A stretch of 64,000 nucleotides of DNA, from assembly GCA_008360955.1 (NCBI GenBank), contig LUCM01001643.1:1-64000 (forward strand). The letters run 5' to 3'. The translations under genes and the position numbers were made by a program. The number at the start of each line of letters is the position of its first letter. The first letter of the stretch is position 1. Shown piece after piece: positions 24,386 through 37,613 of this stretch. The notes under the pieces were generated by a model, which saw only the letters and a list, made by a program, of their open reading frames with translations, was not told where the DNA came from and ran no database searches. This DNA comes from Fasciolopsis buskii. Taxonomy: Eukaryota; Platyhelminthes; Trematoda; Plagiorchiida; Fasciolidae.

Positions 24386-27300
24386 CTGCATAATGAAAAA
24401 TGAAAATGTCGTAAACTTTTGGTGATCCGTGAAACGTTTGTTAGCCGACTACGAAGATGACTCCAAATAGAAGCGGGATTACAAAACTAGCTAAGTGAAA
24501 ACGTGTTTTCAGGAGATAGACCGATTTTTATGTGTGCCATATCCCGTTTCAGAATGGAAATGCCGCGGCCAAGGAACGGCTACGAGTCTAACCCTTCTTC
24601 GTAGAAGCATCAAACAGTTGAGAAGCGACTGGCGTCAGCCCGGAGTCTGAAATAAGGTTGGTTGCCATGAATGACTAGTATTCAATTACACTATTTGCTT
24701 TAGAAGGCCCCATAAAGGTAGCCTTGCCATGCACAGTTAACACCTGACCGGTAAGTCGCAGCTCGTCCTCTCGGGTCGCTCTCGCGGCACGAGATCTCCC
24801 TGGCGAAACGTTCAGTCAGTTGTCATGTCACCAATTAGCAGTTTGCGTGCCTTTAACCATCGCCTTATTGTAGCCCCTTAGTGTTTCATTTGTTGTCACT
24901 TTGGTAGCTAAAGGAGACCCGTAAAATCCTCAAAAAATGTTCAGTGGATACCTTTAAGTTCATTTTGGTCAAAAGCGGTCAGTGGACAGCATTGAGTGTC
25001 ACAGTGGATTTTCGCGTTATTTCACACGGACACTAACGTAGCGCCTAGTAGACTGCACAAATTTCGGATTGCCAAAATAGCCATACTGATGAAGCTTGAC
25101 TGGTACGCGACCTCTTTATTGGTGCCATCGAATTCGCATGACATAGTACGTTATGACAAATCGCATGCTGCTAAGAGCTGCGCAACTACATTAACGATTG
25201 CTATGATCATGAAGGATTTGTGTGTATCCTCTTTACTGGTTCGGCGAGGGCTGAACAAATAAGAAGGGACTACCCAAATATTTATTTAGATAAAACTGTG
25301 CCCGTCCTGATTACAGTTTACTTGATACTTTCAGAGGACGACGGATTAATTTCATCTCCGGTGCTATTAATTTGCTTGTTCTCTTAAAACTTTGTCACAA
25401 AAGATAATTTTCCAATAATATTTTCTTACCAACAACTATTAGGTGGGGGACAGAAAGCAACCGGGAGAGAATTCCTCATGTGCATCATTGGGACCGCAAG
25501 GAGATTAGAGGGCAGGGCGGATTTAATCACATGACCCTCAGTGACCACTGCCAGTCGACACGATAATGATCATCCAGTGAGAAATTTCTAGGTCCTACTG
25601 TGGTTTGAGGTAACCGGTGGGTTTTGAGGACCCGTTTTCTCTTGTAGTCTTGATTGCTTAAACTCCAAGGCAGGTTTTATTCAGTCTACGTATTATTTGT
25701 GGGAGCATTTTCATGTCTTCTATCGATCGACGTCCTCGTTACTATAGCTACAATTAGGAAACAGATTTCAACTTACTGACATTATCAAGATAGCTGTTCA
25801 TAGAAAGAGTGGCCACTACAGACTAAGGTTCGGCTTCACATTACCGAAATCAGTTTCAGTGCCTAGTGCTGTTAACTGCAGAAACGACCATTAAGACGAA
25901 ATGCACGGATTAATGTTATACATGTGAGCAGATAACGAGTAAGAGTGCAATTACTTGCGCTTACCGATGATTAATCGTGTCAGAAGACATCTGAAGGAAG
26001 CCAACCTATGAACCGGTAAGACAATTTGTTGGAAAGCCGATTCGTTTTGCTGACTGCATTTGTACAATAGCTTTATTAGTTCCGTATGATAAGTGCTGAT
26101 TTGCATTAGTGCTGTCACGTAAATACGTTTGGGATTTTTAATCACGCTACACTGGTTCACTGACACTGAATGCTACAAACTTTGGGGACCATTATCGTTG
26201 GGTTACCCACGTGGCAGATGTTAGTGTACTAATGAATGCCACTGTGAACCTAGCCTTCCATGCCGGGAAGACTGGATCTGTGTCCGGTACTTCACCAACA
26301 ATTGGATTCCAAAGGGAAGATAGTATAAGTTTGTGGACATAATCAGAGATGATTTGAGAACTCAAATGCATCTCTAGTGTCGCTTTCGCAAAGTTCAGTT
26401 AGGCAAAGATTAAAAGGAATAGCCTGAAATGTATTGTTCTTACACCTGGTCGTCACTCGATCGACGGTCAGTCGGCTTTGCATATAGCTGACCAGTTTCC
26501 ATAATGTTTACAAATAGTTTTCGGACTCAGTCTGCAAGGCCTTGGTCAGTTCGAACAGGACACAACGCCGACTGAAAATTGGATTTGTCTACGGGGTCGA
26601 TGCATGCGATAAGTAAGCACGGCCAATCTACGATGTGCGTTTGTGTATTTGTGTGTTTGAGCAGAAAGACATGAGATTTTTATTCTTCCTCTCATCGCGC
26701 ACCCGCAGAGCTGAACTGTGCTCCTCGCGGAAGTTAGTCACCGTAATTCGATGACTGTAACCAGCCGATTGAATAAGTCGCGGGTGGATTAACTGCTTGG
26801 TAAACGAGAATGTCTCGGTAACAAGTGATTACACAACATTCTTCGTCTTGTCTTTTCACAGCGACCCAATTTTTCACTTTCATTTTTCCTAAACTTTCGT
26901 TCGATTTTGCTATCATATAAAAGCAAAAGTTTTGGTCTGATAACCAACTCATCTAGACCATTTATTTGAGCGACGTAGGAGATCGAGTCGAATCGATGGG
27001 CCAACGAGAATTCGCATTCTCTATTCAATTCGGAATGTACGTATTGGCGTGACAAAAAAAGTTGGTCGGCGTACCGTAATTGGATTGGAGGATTTGGAAT
27101 TATATCGAACATTGAGATTTAGTTTACCGGTTCAATTAAATTCAATTTCATTGCGACACTGAGTAACATCAGAACCAAACGAAATTCATTAAATGTATTG
27201 AACTTAGAATTTAACGAATTAGTTAATTTGTAGCGATTTTTAATCACACATTTTGCCTTGTGCGTTTTTGGGATGGTTGTCGATCATGTTCTAAGTTTTA

Positions 27301-28585
27301 CTGGAATTCACGGGAACTACTAGCAGGATGTTCTATTTGTATCGGGAACGTGGTTTGAGGTGGACAGTTACAAAATTCCGAATGCGGTTTGAATTTGGCG
27401 GTTGAAAAGACTTCATTTGCAAAAAAACTATAAAATATGGCGTCGATGCACGCTGAATTTGAACAAGGCCGACAGACACATCAATTATTGAAGAACCCTA
27501 AAGACACGAAAGGAGACTGAGATGAATTCGCTGCATGTCCGTATACAAGATCTGAATTCAATATAACCGAGACAGATATGGTGAAAAACGTTGAATACTA
27601 GTGGGATCTATCAATTAGGCCCCACAAAGTTAATTATATCTGGAAACCAGGAAAAAATATAACTCCAATGGAATCCCGAAACTGGACTTTTCAGCAGGTC
27701 TGCTTAAACCGCATCATATGTTGAATGCCAAAACACACGTAGGTGAGGTCCTGTTTAGTTCAAGCTAAACTCCCGATCATATGCAAAGTCTAATTCGACA
27801 AATTAAGCAATTTCAGCCATAGGAAAGGATTAAACAGGAGATAACGGATAGAGAACAAGCACCAAGTGTTTGAGAGGATCAAACCAATGGGTTAAAAAAT
27901 CTTTTAATCTACAGTGGGCCCTGCGGATGTTCGACACCGATCGACCCGAGTAAACACCCTTGATGAGTTAGGAAATGAGTAATCTATCTGCAACTAACCT
28001 GACCATTGGACCAGTGTTGGTCACCTGACCGTGGGCGTAAACAGCTGGCGCGACATTTATCAATATGCACCATCACTAGCGTTAAGACACACCCCGTCAA
28101 GGTGAAAGCTTTGCTGTCAACTCCTGTCATCCCGGCAATCGATTTCCCCGTTGTTTTTCTCTCACCACAAGATCCGGACCCACAAATTTAAGATTACAAT
28201 ATCATATTTTTAACCACTCGTATTTCCGTGCTAGATACAGCTTACACAGTGTTAGTTGGTATATTTTAAAATCACAAACCGAAAAAAGGATTTTATTTGT
28301 CATTTGGTGGTTGATACAATTTGACAATGTACGTGTCTGCTCAAGAATAATCCATGGCAAACTAACATGAGCGTTAACTGTTCAGTATCACATAAAAAGA
28401 ACATCTTATTACATTTAGTTAAACTTCTTTCAATATAATCTCATACTGAGCCAAGCCCTAAAACCGTGCTAAAGCCGATTGTCTCAGCCATCTAAACCAT
28501 CAGATTAACTATACAAGGCCAGTTAAAATTAGAGACTGGGTTTTTTCCCAGCCTAGATGTCTCTGTGCTGACCCACTGGACTTAC
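24386..28585 (-). other. nrg: Intron 2 of the neuroglian-like gene
   Basis: 4,200 bp, bounded by GTAAGT and TTATGCAG on the minus strand. No exon, mobile element or strong repeat was recognised inside it. Confidence 0.7.
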
Positions 28586-28866
28586 TTGCCATTCGGACGT
28601 GAACCGGTGAGGATATGACTTTTCCGTAGTTGTTCCAAGCAGTGCACTGATACACGCCTGGTTTGAATTCCATTGTGACACCAATCTGGCCCAAATACCA
28701 CCAAGTGTGTTCTTTGCGTGACTGGTCACGCAGTCCAGGGTGGCCTTGAGACTCGCTCTCCCACTGTGTTTGGAGTCCAATAGAGTGTGTAGCTGGAGTA
28801 ATTGAGTTCGCGTGATAGAATGGTTTAATCCAATTTGCTTCTTTCCCGTCGACCAACCATTGATAA
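28586..28866 (-). CDS. nrg: Neuroglian-like exon 2: rest of Ig1
   Basis: 281 bp, 93 full codons (residues 37-129). The acceptor follows a pyrimidine tract ending TGTTCAG (28867-28868); the donor is GGCAA|GTAAGT (phase 1). It starts YQWLVDGKE with the C-strand tryptophan at residue 39 and ends GVYQCTAWNNYGKV with the F-strand cysteine at residue 110, then SSPVHVRMA, the G strand and the linker to Ig2. The spacing from the tryptophan to the cysteine is 71 residues; L1-family Ig1 domains usually have about 45, so there is an extra stretch of roughly 25 residues, rich in Q, S, E, H, R and W, between about residues 60 and 95. The phase-1 end (A) joins GA of the next exon to give Arg. No stop occurs in the frame through the exon. 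Confidence 0.85.
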
Positions 28867-29137
28867 CTGAACACAGACAGGGGCAGTAAAGTCAGTCGAC
28901 AAATCAAGTCATTTCAAATAATGCAATATACAAAAAACTAATAAGTACATGAAACACCCTCGCCTACTTCTGCGCACAAAAGGGGAATTAATCTAAGTCA
29001 ATGACCCGACTTAACTACTGAATATCCACACTGACGTAAAACCAAAGCGAAAGCATGTTTCACTGGACTGGTGGTAAACAGCGGCGCTTGCTCCCACCGT
29101 CCCACTTATGGAAGTCATTTATCTGAACGATCCTGTG

Positions 29138-29176
<39 letters not shown>

Positions 29177-31960
29177 ACACATATCCCTACGGACACTAAG
29201 TCGGAAACAAGCCGCGGAAAAGAGAACCACAAAAATGAAACAAATCTTAATTGCTCCTTTCATTCTCAGTGTTGGAGGAAGAGGGTAACAGTTCAAAAGT
29301 CGGCCAGTTACCAAAATTCTAGCTATCATAAACCAACAAATGACTAGCGATTTTCACAAATGAATGAAGACAGTCGAAAAGTTGCATCCCGTGTTAGTGT
29401 GCCAGCTTTTCAGAGCCTGTGTAGTCCATTCCAAGATGTCTCCAAGAGGTAGTGACACTTTTCCATTTTTTGCGACTATCAAACGTATTGTGTTCAAATT
29501 TCCATATACCTGATTGCATGACTCGACCTGACTTCTCCATGGTTCTCATTCTTTCGACATTTAAGATTTTTAGTGAAGTGATTTTGATACAAGACTAGAA
29601 TCACGAAACCACCGAATGTTTTTTTCAAACCGGAAGACCGATTAGGATGGGATAATCTGTCAGCGAGTTTCTGTAGTAAAGGATGTAAATTCCACTTTTG
29701 CGCATTGCACATCATCTGGAATACGATGCCTCGGGGTGAAATAGAACAGGCGATGTTTCAGTTATTGGGTTAATCTATTTGCACCGATTTACCATGGTTA
29801 CGTAAAACCAAACGTCCACCTACGTACTTTTTCTTTGGGAATGATTTCTGTGGTAGCTAACTAGCGGAGCATTCCCCCTCCCATTCGAGCAGGCCGAAGC
29901 TCAGCGTTGATACCCCGACTCATGGCGGTGACCTTCAGATGGGTAGTGGACTTTCTTTCTGTTTGACATCACGCTTTTTATGTCACCTCCAAACGCAGGC
30001 AGAATAGACAACTGGAACCTATAATCGGTTGCTGTTTACGGGGTACTCATGAGCACACCTGGTTGCTGTTCTGTGGAAAACCACTCGATATACTGTCGTG
30101 CTTGATGTTCTCGCTGGGCTTAATGACCTTTCTCCATGAAGAACTTATTTGGTATGGCCAGAGGCAGATTTAGAAGATTCTGTCGAAGGCCGCTTCGGTT
30201 CATGATTCCAGTAATTTCTAAGACCGCATTGTCTTATGAACTGGTCTTCTTTACCGGCACATCACAACTGCCGTCCTCAGTAGTTTTTCCTCGATTCCGT
30301 GGCATGCTCAATCTCTAGTCCGGACACCAAATTTGTTTTGAGGCTATGAATCACTTGCCTGTTGTCCAACCAATTCGGCAAACGATATGTTTAGATTTTT
30401 AAAAGTGGGTCCTGCAGGCCACTGCTGCTTAGTTTTGTCTTTTTAGTCGCTGAGGTTCCCCAGAACGCTGGAGACGTTCGGTGACATTCGAAGCCCAGGG
30501 TAAGTTTATTTTGCTTTGTTGAGTAGGCAGACCTGCCAGCGAGAGTCATAGCAATGGCTCATCATTTGCAAAAGTTTTCATTACAGAGGGAATTCCGTGA
30601 AATCCCGAATGAAGTGCTCGATTTAAGCACGTCTAATTGGATCCAGTCATGCAAAGAGTGAGTAAACTAGGAAACATATTCCGTCGTGCGTTGAAAGTGA
30701 AAACGGTCTGATGCATCTTGCTCGGGCCATGGGAATAAAGGTTGGAATACACTAGGCTATTCCCAATACGGAATATGAAGAGACCAAAAGGTTTGTAAAT
30801 ACTGGTATGAAGAGTCATGATAATTATATCTGAGCTGTCCGAACAGGGTGAAAAATGTTAAGTCAAAATTTGGCAAGATAACCCAAATGATAACGTTCGT
30901 TTTTATTAATGCACCGATCCATCCTTGGAATCAAGCAGCCAACCTTAAGTTTGGACTTTCGATTTGGTACATGCTACCATATACCCATTTCATTAAAAAC
31001 CAAGATTACAAGGACTTACAGTTCATTTGTAGTCAGTAAATGTCCAGCTAAAAGGTTGAAGTGTTGTACCAAAATGACTGAGGAAATAACAATTAGAAAT
31101 CACCGGTGTCAGTCGTTTGAAGCCAATTTTTACATTCCATTTCGAAGCATTTTACTTTCCATTTGTGCTTCTTTTGGCCGCAGCAGTCTAATGTCAGCTA
31201 ATACGGCACCCTACACATGTGGGGTGGGGGGGACCGGCAACTTTGACCCACAAACTTGGAGTGCCATGGACCCAAATGAAGTCTCATCAGGTTAGGTGTG
31301 ATGCGCCAGGGGGCAGCGAGTTGCCATCTACCGCCAAAACGACCCGTAGATCTGGGATCTGGATCTCTGACCCTATCGGTGACAGGGACATGATCACCTT
31401 GACCACCTCAGGCCAATAGACATCGTGCTTTTGTGCTCCCTAATCGGATTATCACGGAAATTTCTTGGTGAAAATGTCAAGGTTGTTGAGGTACGAATTG
31501 TATTCAGTTCACTCACCCGAGGAGAACTTTGTCCCAGGGTCACGTATTCTGAACTGGGACTTAATGCCAATTGTTTACTAGACTGTTGCGGATTTTTAGA
31601 CCGGGATGGGTCCCTCTCAGTTTCCATTAAATTATTTTTTGACCCCTTCAAGAGACCGTTGGCCGAGTATTTTATCATCTTTCAAGATTTTTATATAGTT
31701 GGTCAAGTTCGTTTCAATGAGCAAGTGGTGAATCATGTTTATTTAGCAAATTTTCTTATCCTAGTTACGATGTCCATTTTTGGGATAGATTAAAGCCACT
31801 ACTAACTAACCTGTTTATACCTGTATCTTCAAGTGTGTGATCTTCTAGGCAGCTGACTGCACTCACATACTGAGTTGGTGACAATGCCGAATTCAAAATC
31901 GGTCAACAGCGAACCTCACAATCTGATTCGAATGGTGTTATTCCACTCGACTGACGAATC
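28867..31960 (-). other. nrg: Left part of intron 1 (3' side for the gene)
   Basis: This is intronic sequence between exon 2 and the Penelope-like element. It holds a CA microsatellite and otherwise only short open frames without known motifs, for example 30909-31295 and 31425-31793 on the plus strand. Confidence 0.6.
29139..29181. repeat. (CA)n microsatellite
   Basis: About 30 bases of CA repeats are followed by a TA-interrupted continuation (CATACACACACAT). Confidence 0.95.
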
Positions 31961-31979
31961 TAATATATCTGTCGAGAAT

Positions 31980-34330
31980 TTTCAAGTGTCTGAAGCGTGC
32001 CAAAGACCCGAGTCTATTGAAGGATCTTAACAAGTATATTATGTTTTGCATGCGATTGGACGTAGAAAGGAGGAAAGTTTCAAAAGGTTATTGAACCATT
32101 CCCCGTCGAAACCACGTATAAGTCAAGAGACAAGTATTTCAACGCCAGGCACTGTTCGAACGGGACTATAGGAGTGGTTAATTCAAATCGCTATTTGATC
32201 AGGAATCAGAATCGCTGGAAGTATTTCGATTTTCCCACCGACAAAGGAAGAACAAAGGTTTCTGTCTATATGAATTCCGTGAAGTTGAAACAATGTTAGA
32301 ACGTGAAAAAAGATTTCCCCTACGGGACCTCGGAAAGGTTCTGCTGTAACTCTGGACACATCTACCCTAGAAGCTTTGTCATTGGGCCCGAAATTTCGTA
32401 TTCCGCATAAAACTGTTAGGTAACTAGATTACCAGGCTCAGTTTGAAACGCTATATGGTCAGCTTGAACACCTGACTTCGTCTTCATCACTTCGCGTTGA
32501 AAAACGTAAGAGCAATTTAGTGCAATTTTGTTATCATTATCTTACGTGTCTGGCCCGAATATCTATCTAAAGAACACGTGGAAACGACGAGGGGACGGCT
32601 AAAGAATACAGAAACGGAGTTTACGAGACCAGACAAAGGTGTCGGAATAATCATTCTTAACAGGAAGGAGGACATCAACAAAAACATCACACTACTCATC
32701 GAGAAGTCCAGGTTCACTAAATATGAAGGAGAGACGGACAAGACACCGACGATAGTAAATTCAATGTGCAAACCAGTTAGACGACCAAAACAGGATGGGA
32801 TAATAAGTTCCACTAATTTTGAAAAAAATCCGGCCAGTTGCTCCAAAAATACTGCGGCTTTAAGGCCTACCAAGGACAGGATACCGTTCCGTCCACGTCC
32901 CTACATGAGCGATTCGCCATACCACGACAGGGCAGAATGGCGAGCTGAGGTTATCGAACCAAACAAAAAATGGGTTGTAAGATTCGATCACCGCGACACT
33001 TTCAAATGTGAAGACCTGATTGGATAGACAAATGTGTTCGACAAACTGATGTACTCACTCGATGTATGTTCACTGTTTACCAATGTGCCGCTGGAAGAAA
33101 CGAATGAGTACATAGGAAATTGCAGAAAACTCAGGAAGACCTGTTGGATTGCCGGTAGATGAACTGAAACGGCTCCTCTATGAGGGTAGATATAATATCC
33201 ATTTCCAATTTAGTGGATGCACACACTGAAAAAAGATGGAGCAGCACTGGAAACCCCCTTCGGTCCTGCGCTAGCGGATATTTTCATGGCAAAATTGGAA
33301 AACAGTTCAGCATCTGAGCAAATCCATAAAATGACATTCTACAGGTCGCATATGGACGATATAATATGAGTAACCCAATTCCACCGTAGCTCCCGGTGAT
33401 ATTCTACGCGACTATACCCAAGTTCATGAAGAGAGAATGTACTCTGGAAATGGACTCCCTAAGCGCTCTGTCATTCTTGCGTGTATTCTTAACCCATCGT
33501 CAAGATGGCTCACTTCGGCGATCGGTCTACTACAAAAAACATGAACAGGGCAATGGGTGTACCACCAAAGATTCGTACCAAAATATCTGAAAAGAAACGC
33601 TATCCAGTGTTTGTCACACATAGCCCTAGTGATGTGTACTCCAGACACAATTGAAGATGAACAAATAAAGATGAACACATTTCTGAAGAACGGGTACCAT
33701 GAATGTTCCGTCCACAAAAGTAGGATAATCAACAGAAATAAACTGTCTCCAATCAAATAAGAATAAAGCCATATACGTATCAGTAACGTTTCGAGGAGAC
33801 AATGGTTGACATGTTAAGTAGATGGCTTTATGTGACAGTCAATAGTACATATTTTGCTGATGAACAACCTATTTTGTATACATCTCAACCAGTTCTGCTT
33901 TTGCAGACGAAAGACAAACTGTCTATGGATTCAACCTCTTAATGTGTGCACCAATTCATTGGCACTACGTAGGCCGAACCACAATCAGGTTGTCAGAACG
34001 CATAAAGGAATACCATCCGAGACCGCTGAACAAAAGATAGACAAACGATAACTGCCATACACCTAATAGAATGGGATTACCACATCAACACAGGTTGCAC
34101 TTTTGTGCCGTTTACATCGTTAGGAGACTAGCGAAGAATGACAAAAGTTGAATCCTGTCCACAACCGAAACGATCGCGATTCACCTATGTGGGCCCAGAA
34201 ATGACACGCAATATCTCTCCGATTCTGGCCATCGGTGAAAGATAGGGTTACGTGACCACGATAACACATTACCTATCGTGACACCAATTAAACAGCATCC
34301 TAGTAGACAACATTTCAAACTATTATTTGC
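31980..34330 (+). mobile_element. Penelope-like element, decayed, with RT and GIY-YIG nuclease
   Basis: The order of parts on the plus strand matches Penelope-like retroelements. N-terminal text EALSLGPKFRIPHKTVR and YQAQFETLYGQLEHLTSSSS is at 32371-32490, and RPDKGVGIIILNRKED at 32626-32672. Next come SKNTAALRPTKDRIPFRPRP (32845-32904) and SDSPYHDRAEW. RT motif A is YSLDVCSLFTNVP at 33050-33088, followed by GPALADIFMAKLE near 33258-33300 and the catalytic box FYRSHMDDII near 33338-33367, directly followed by a stop. LSFLRVFLTHRQDGSLRRSV and CTPDTIEDEQ lie downstream. The GIY-YIG-type endonuclease is seen as HYVGRTTIRLSERIKEYHP from 33963. In the family the RT copies the RNA and the GIY-YIG nuclease cuts the target. 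This copy has several stops and frameshifts and lacks part of the RT between motifs. It sits within intron 1, opposite to the host gene. Its borders are approximate. Confidence 0.88.
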
Positions 34331-34339
34331 TATTCATGT

Positions 34340-36456
34340 TATTTTTCGATCATTCTATCCCAATACCTAGAATCTAAGCCGTCGGATAAAGACCTCTGAA
34401 CCAACCACAGAGTGCAGTCAGCGTGGATGTTTACTGTGCTTACCAGCTTGTTGATCTGGACAGCGCCTCCTGGAATACTCACACCACGTGCCTTCCAGCT
34501 GAGAAGACCATCCCATTTGGCCTCGTATTCGTTATTGGAGTGTTTGTTATTTCAGATGCATTTCTCCGGTAGGTTACCCCCAAAGTCCAGATGTACGACC
34601 GACGTTTTGACAGACTTCCGTGCCCAATGTCTTATGGATTTTCTACCCCAGTGACCTTCAACCCAATTTCATATTCCTACTGAATTCACATTGATAGTCT
34701 GCTGGACAGGGGGGCAAGGTAACCATCCTAGGCCCCATGATCGGGACGAACGACACGGGGTTGATCGCCCGAAGAACAGTTTAGTAAAGTGGGGCCTAAG
34801 TGACGTAACAACGAGACGGTTGTGGACTTTCAAAGGTATTCTAGTTTCCGGGTTGTTTGACCTGATCTCAACCGAGCATCCGAAGTGCAAAACGCTGGGT
34901 AGTCTACACCCGAAACAAGGGTGGCAACATTTCACATAAATGAACCAGATGAATGAACAACGGCGTTGGATAGAATTGACGATTTTTGCGAGTTCGTGAG
35001 TCAATTTTGCTTAGTGTAGTTGTTGATCGCTGCACTCTTTCTGTATAAGTCTTTTGATCGTGAAAGCATTCATCTTGGGCAATTGTAAACGCATCATCAA
35101 AAATCCTTGAAGAACCCGGTAGAAATTGAGATTTTTAATAGCACATGCGAACTGTGCAGACTGGCTCGGTGCAAAAGAAAAGCGCTAGTAGTAACAGGGC
35201 AAAAAGAAAAGCTCGGTGCACACACAACCTACCTGCAATGGGCTTGGAAAAAATGGTTAGATTATCAGGCTAATGAAATAGTTTCGTGATCGGAGGTTTG
35301 CGCAATACTAACCTGGTCAAAGGTGGGAATAATGTCAAAAGGCTTAACGAAAGAAGGCTAACCGCACCCTAAGTCTATAGCGTGTATGGAATGGCTAGTT
35401 TATTTTACAACGACGTGAATTGCCAAACTCTCTTTAACCAACATACCTGGTTATTTGATTCATTTGCAAACAGCTGCAGTGACAGTGTTCCGAGGTAAAA
35501 AGCACAACAAAACAGCCTTTTTGCCTGCTTGATTTCAACTAACAGTTCTATGATTACAGCTAGCTGAACTCAAGAACAATGAATCTTGGTGAACGAAACA
35601 TGGGCTATATGCATATATATATATATATATAATGAAAGAAAGTTTTCCCGAATCACTGTTATGATTCGAAAGCGGACACAGACTTCAGGAGACTTCCTAA
35701 TGATTCGAATAAAGTTCTGTAACCTAAACTGAATCGGCCTTTTCTGTTCCGGGGCGAAAAATGTTAACAGGTCGGTGACATTGTGCGCAAAAATCATTTC
35801 ATCGAGTTATGCGCATCAAATACAGGCATTAGCTGTAATGGGCCATAATGATAACCGCTAAAATAGATCTTTGTGCAGCGAAAACTCACCAAACTGTACG
35901 GGCTATGACGACAACACTGGGAACAACGAAAACAACAAAAATTACGCCCGTGATATAGAATTGGGCAACAAAAAAGCGTAAAAGCTGAACCAGTAATCAG
36001 ACAGACTAGCGTTGTAAGACAACATCTTAATCCATCCGGCTGAATGAGAGCTGTTGAATATGTTCAGTGGTGAACAAATCCCAAATGGGTGTCCGATTAT
36101 CCGTTACGTGCAATTGGAAGTAGCTCCCCTTTATAAGGCTTATAATCCACAACTCATGTCCGATCCAAGTAACAGTGAATAAGGTAAGCAGACCCGGAGG
36201 TGGGGTGGTGATAATTCAGCGAGAGTGTTCATTTTTTCCCGAAGACGGAATGTTAGGTGGGGAGGGCTAAATGAGAATTCAACAGCGGACAGAATTTCTA
36301 TTTCACAAGAGAGCACTGGGACCAGTCGGGAGATTGACTGTACACGATACACACACAGACAAAAGCCCACAAACACAATCTGACATTCACGACATTGGGA
36401 ACTCCATGGACAGTGGACGGAGACACAAATGAGCGGATTAGCACATGTTTTGCATG
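34340..36456. other. Intronic stretch between the Penelope-like element and the duplicated block
   Basis: I see no gene. There is an (AT)n microsatellite at 35613-35632. Open frames at 34412-34654 and 34691-34939 (plus) have no recognised motifs. Confidence 0.5.
35613..35632. repeat. (AT)n microsatellite
   Basis: About 20 bases of alternating AT. Confidence 0.9.
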
Positions 36457-36747
36457 TATCATATTAAAACAGTATAAACGATGTAAATTTTCAAGCTCAT
36501 CTATTTTTATCTGGACTTCGTTCAAGAAAAACAAACACCGGAAACAAAAAAGATCAGAAATTTGTCATTGACACAATCCAGTTCAGAACGAGCACAACCA
36601 GGAGAGGCGACAGTCTGAAATACGGCAAATTTCGCATTACTGTTCTGGTTGCTAGTTTCCTGAGCTCACATTCCAACCGGATACGATTTATTCGAAACAT
36701 CTATTTGTATTCACCGTGTCACACGAACTGACGCGGAAAAATAAAAC

Positions 36748-37221
36748 GTGCACCCTGAAAACGGAACTCCGTTCAGCGGTGACTATGCGTCACTTGGTTC
36801 GATAAATAAGAAAAACCGGTGCGGGAAAGAAAAAGTTCCTTTAAATGCCCGTTCGAGAACTGAAAACTCCGCTTTACTTAAATGTGATTTCCGCCGGATT
36901 AGGTACCGAAATATTCACTTTCTGTTACAACCACCAAGCATAAATGTTGTGAAAAAGGAACGCCTGGTAGCAGCTAGAGAATTGGCAGGCTTGATTCTGA
37001 AATGTGGTACCATAGAACCACATGAATTTTCATTCCGTCAGGTGTGTCTGTCACATGAGGACGGCCTTCGGAGTTTTGGATCCATGATCCCAAAATCAAG
37101 GTCCTCCGTCTACACATATGGATGGAAGCAAAAAATTCCGTCCAATCACGGTCTGACTGTTAAAGGAACTCTCTACTTGGTACTTTTTAGTAGTAGGAGA
37201 TTGAATGTTTTTATGAAATAA
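36748..37221 (+). other. Open frame of 157 codons, unrecognised, doubtful gene
   Basis: The reading starts MHPENGTPFSGDY and ends RRLNVFMK. It is basic, with no signal peptide, membrane segment or recognised domain. Its last 16 codons fall in the left arm of a foldback repeat, which argues against a host gene. A second version at 37906-38379 differs by one residue (Leu to Pro) and is probably the same locus printed twice. It could be a fragment of an unknown repeat. Confidence 0.2.
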
Positions 37222-37376
37222 TTCACCAAAGGATATCATCGCTCAATTGACCATAAAGAAACCATGGAAGCACTGTACAGCTGTTTCATCCTTGTTAGGA
37301 ATCATCAGCGATGATATCACAAGGTGAATTATTTCATGAAAACATTCAATCTCCTACTACTAAAATGTACCAAGTA
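37174..37376. repeat. Foldback repeat: 54-bp inverted arms with 95-bp spacer
   Basis: The left arm 37174-37227 and right arm 37323-37376 are reverse complements at 52 of 54 positions. Inside, GATATCATCGCT and AGCGATGATATC form a further perfect 12-bp pair. The spacer resembles, in reverse, the SINE body at 38772-38905. A second printed version lies at 38332-38534, in the right copy of the duplicated block. Confidence 0.85.
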
Positions 37377-37542
37377 ACCACGCTGTGTAGGTCATATCCA
37401 AAGCGTTGGTCGTACTTAGGCTACCTGCACAGAAGTGATCTATGAGTAGGGGTCGATCGGTGTGAGCTGGCGGAGAGTAACCGTGCAAATCAGTGACGGA
37501 TAGATGGAACATGATGTGTTGAATTTGAACAAACCGTTCAGA

Positions 37543-37613
37543 GCCTGCCCGGTAGCGTAATGGCTAAGGCGTTCGACTCAGAATCGTTCGTCCCGGGTTC
37601 GCGTGCCAGTTCG
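37543..37613 (+). repeat. tRNA-derived SINE head (truncated at the N)
   Basis: A tRNA-like unit: GCCCGGTAGCGTAATGGC and CTAAGGCG form an A-box region, and CCCGGGTTCGCGTGCC is a B box. It stops at the N. The same head, followed by its body, is complete at 38701-38905. Confidence 0.7.

Noticed and set aside
32517..32873. Minus-strand open frame of 118 codons with hydrophobic segments
   Set aside because: It is antisense to the Penelope-like RT region and has no support of its own.
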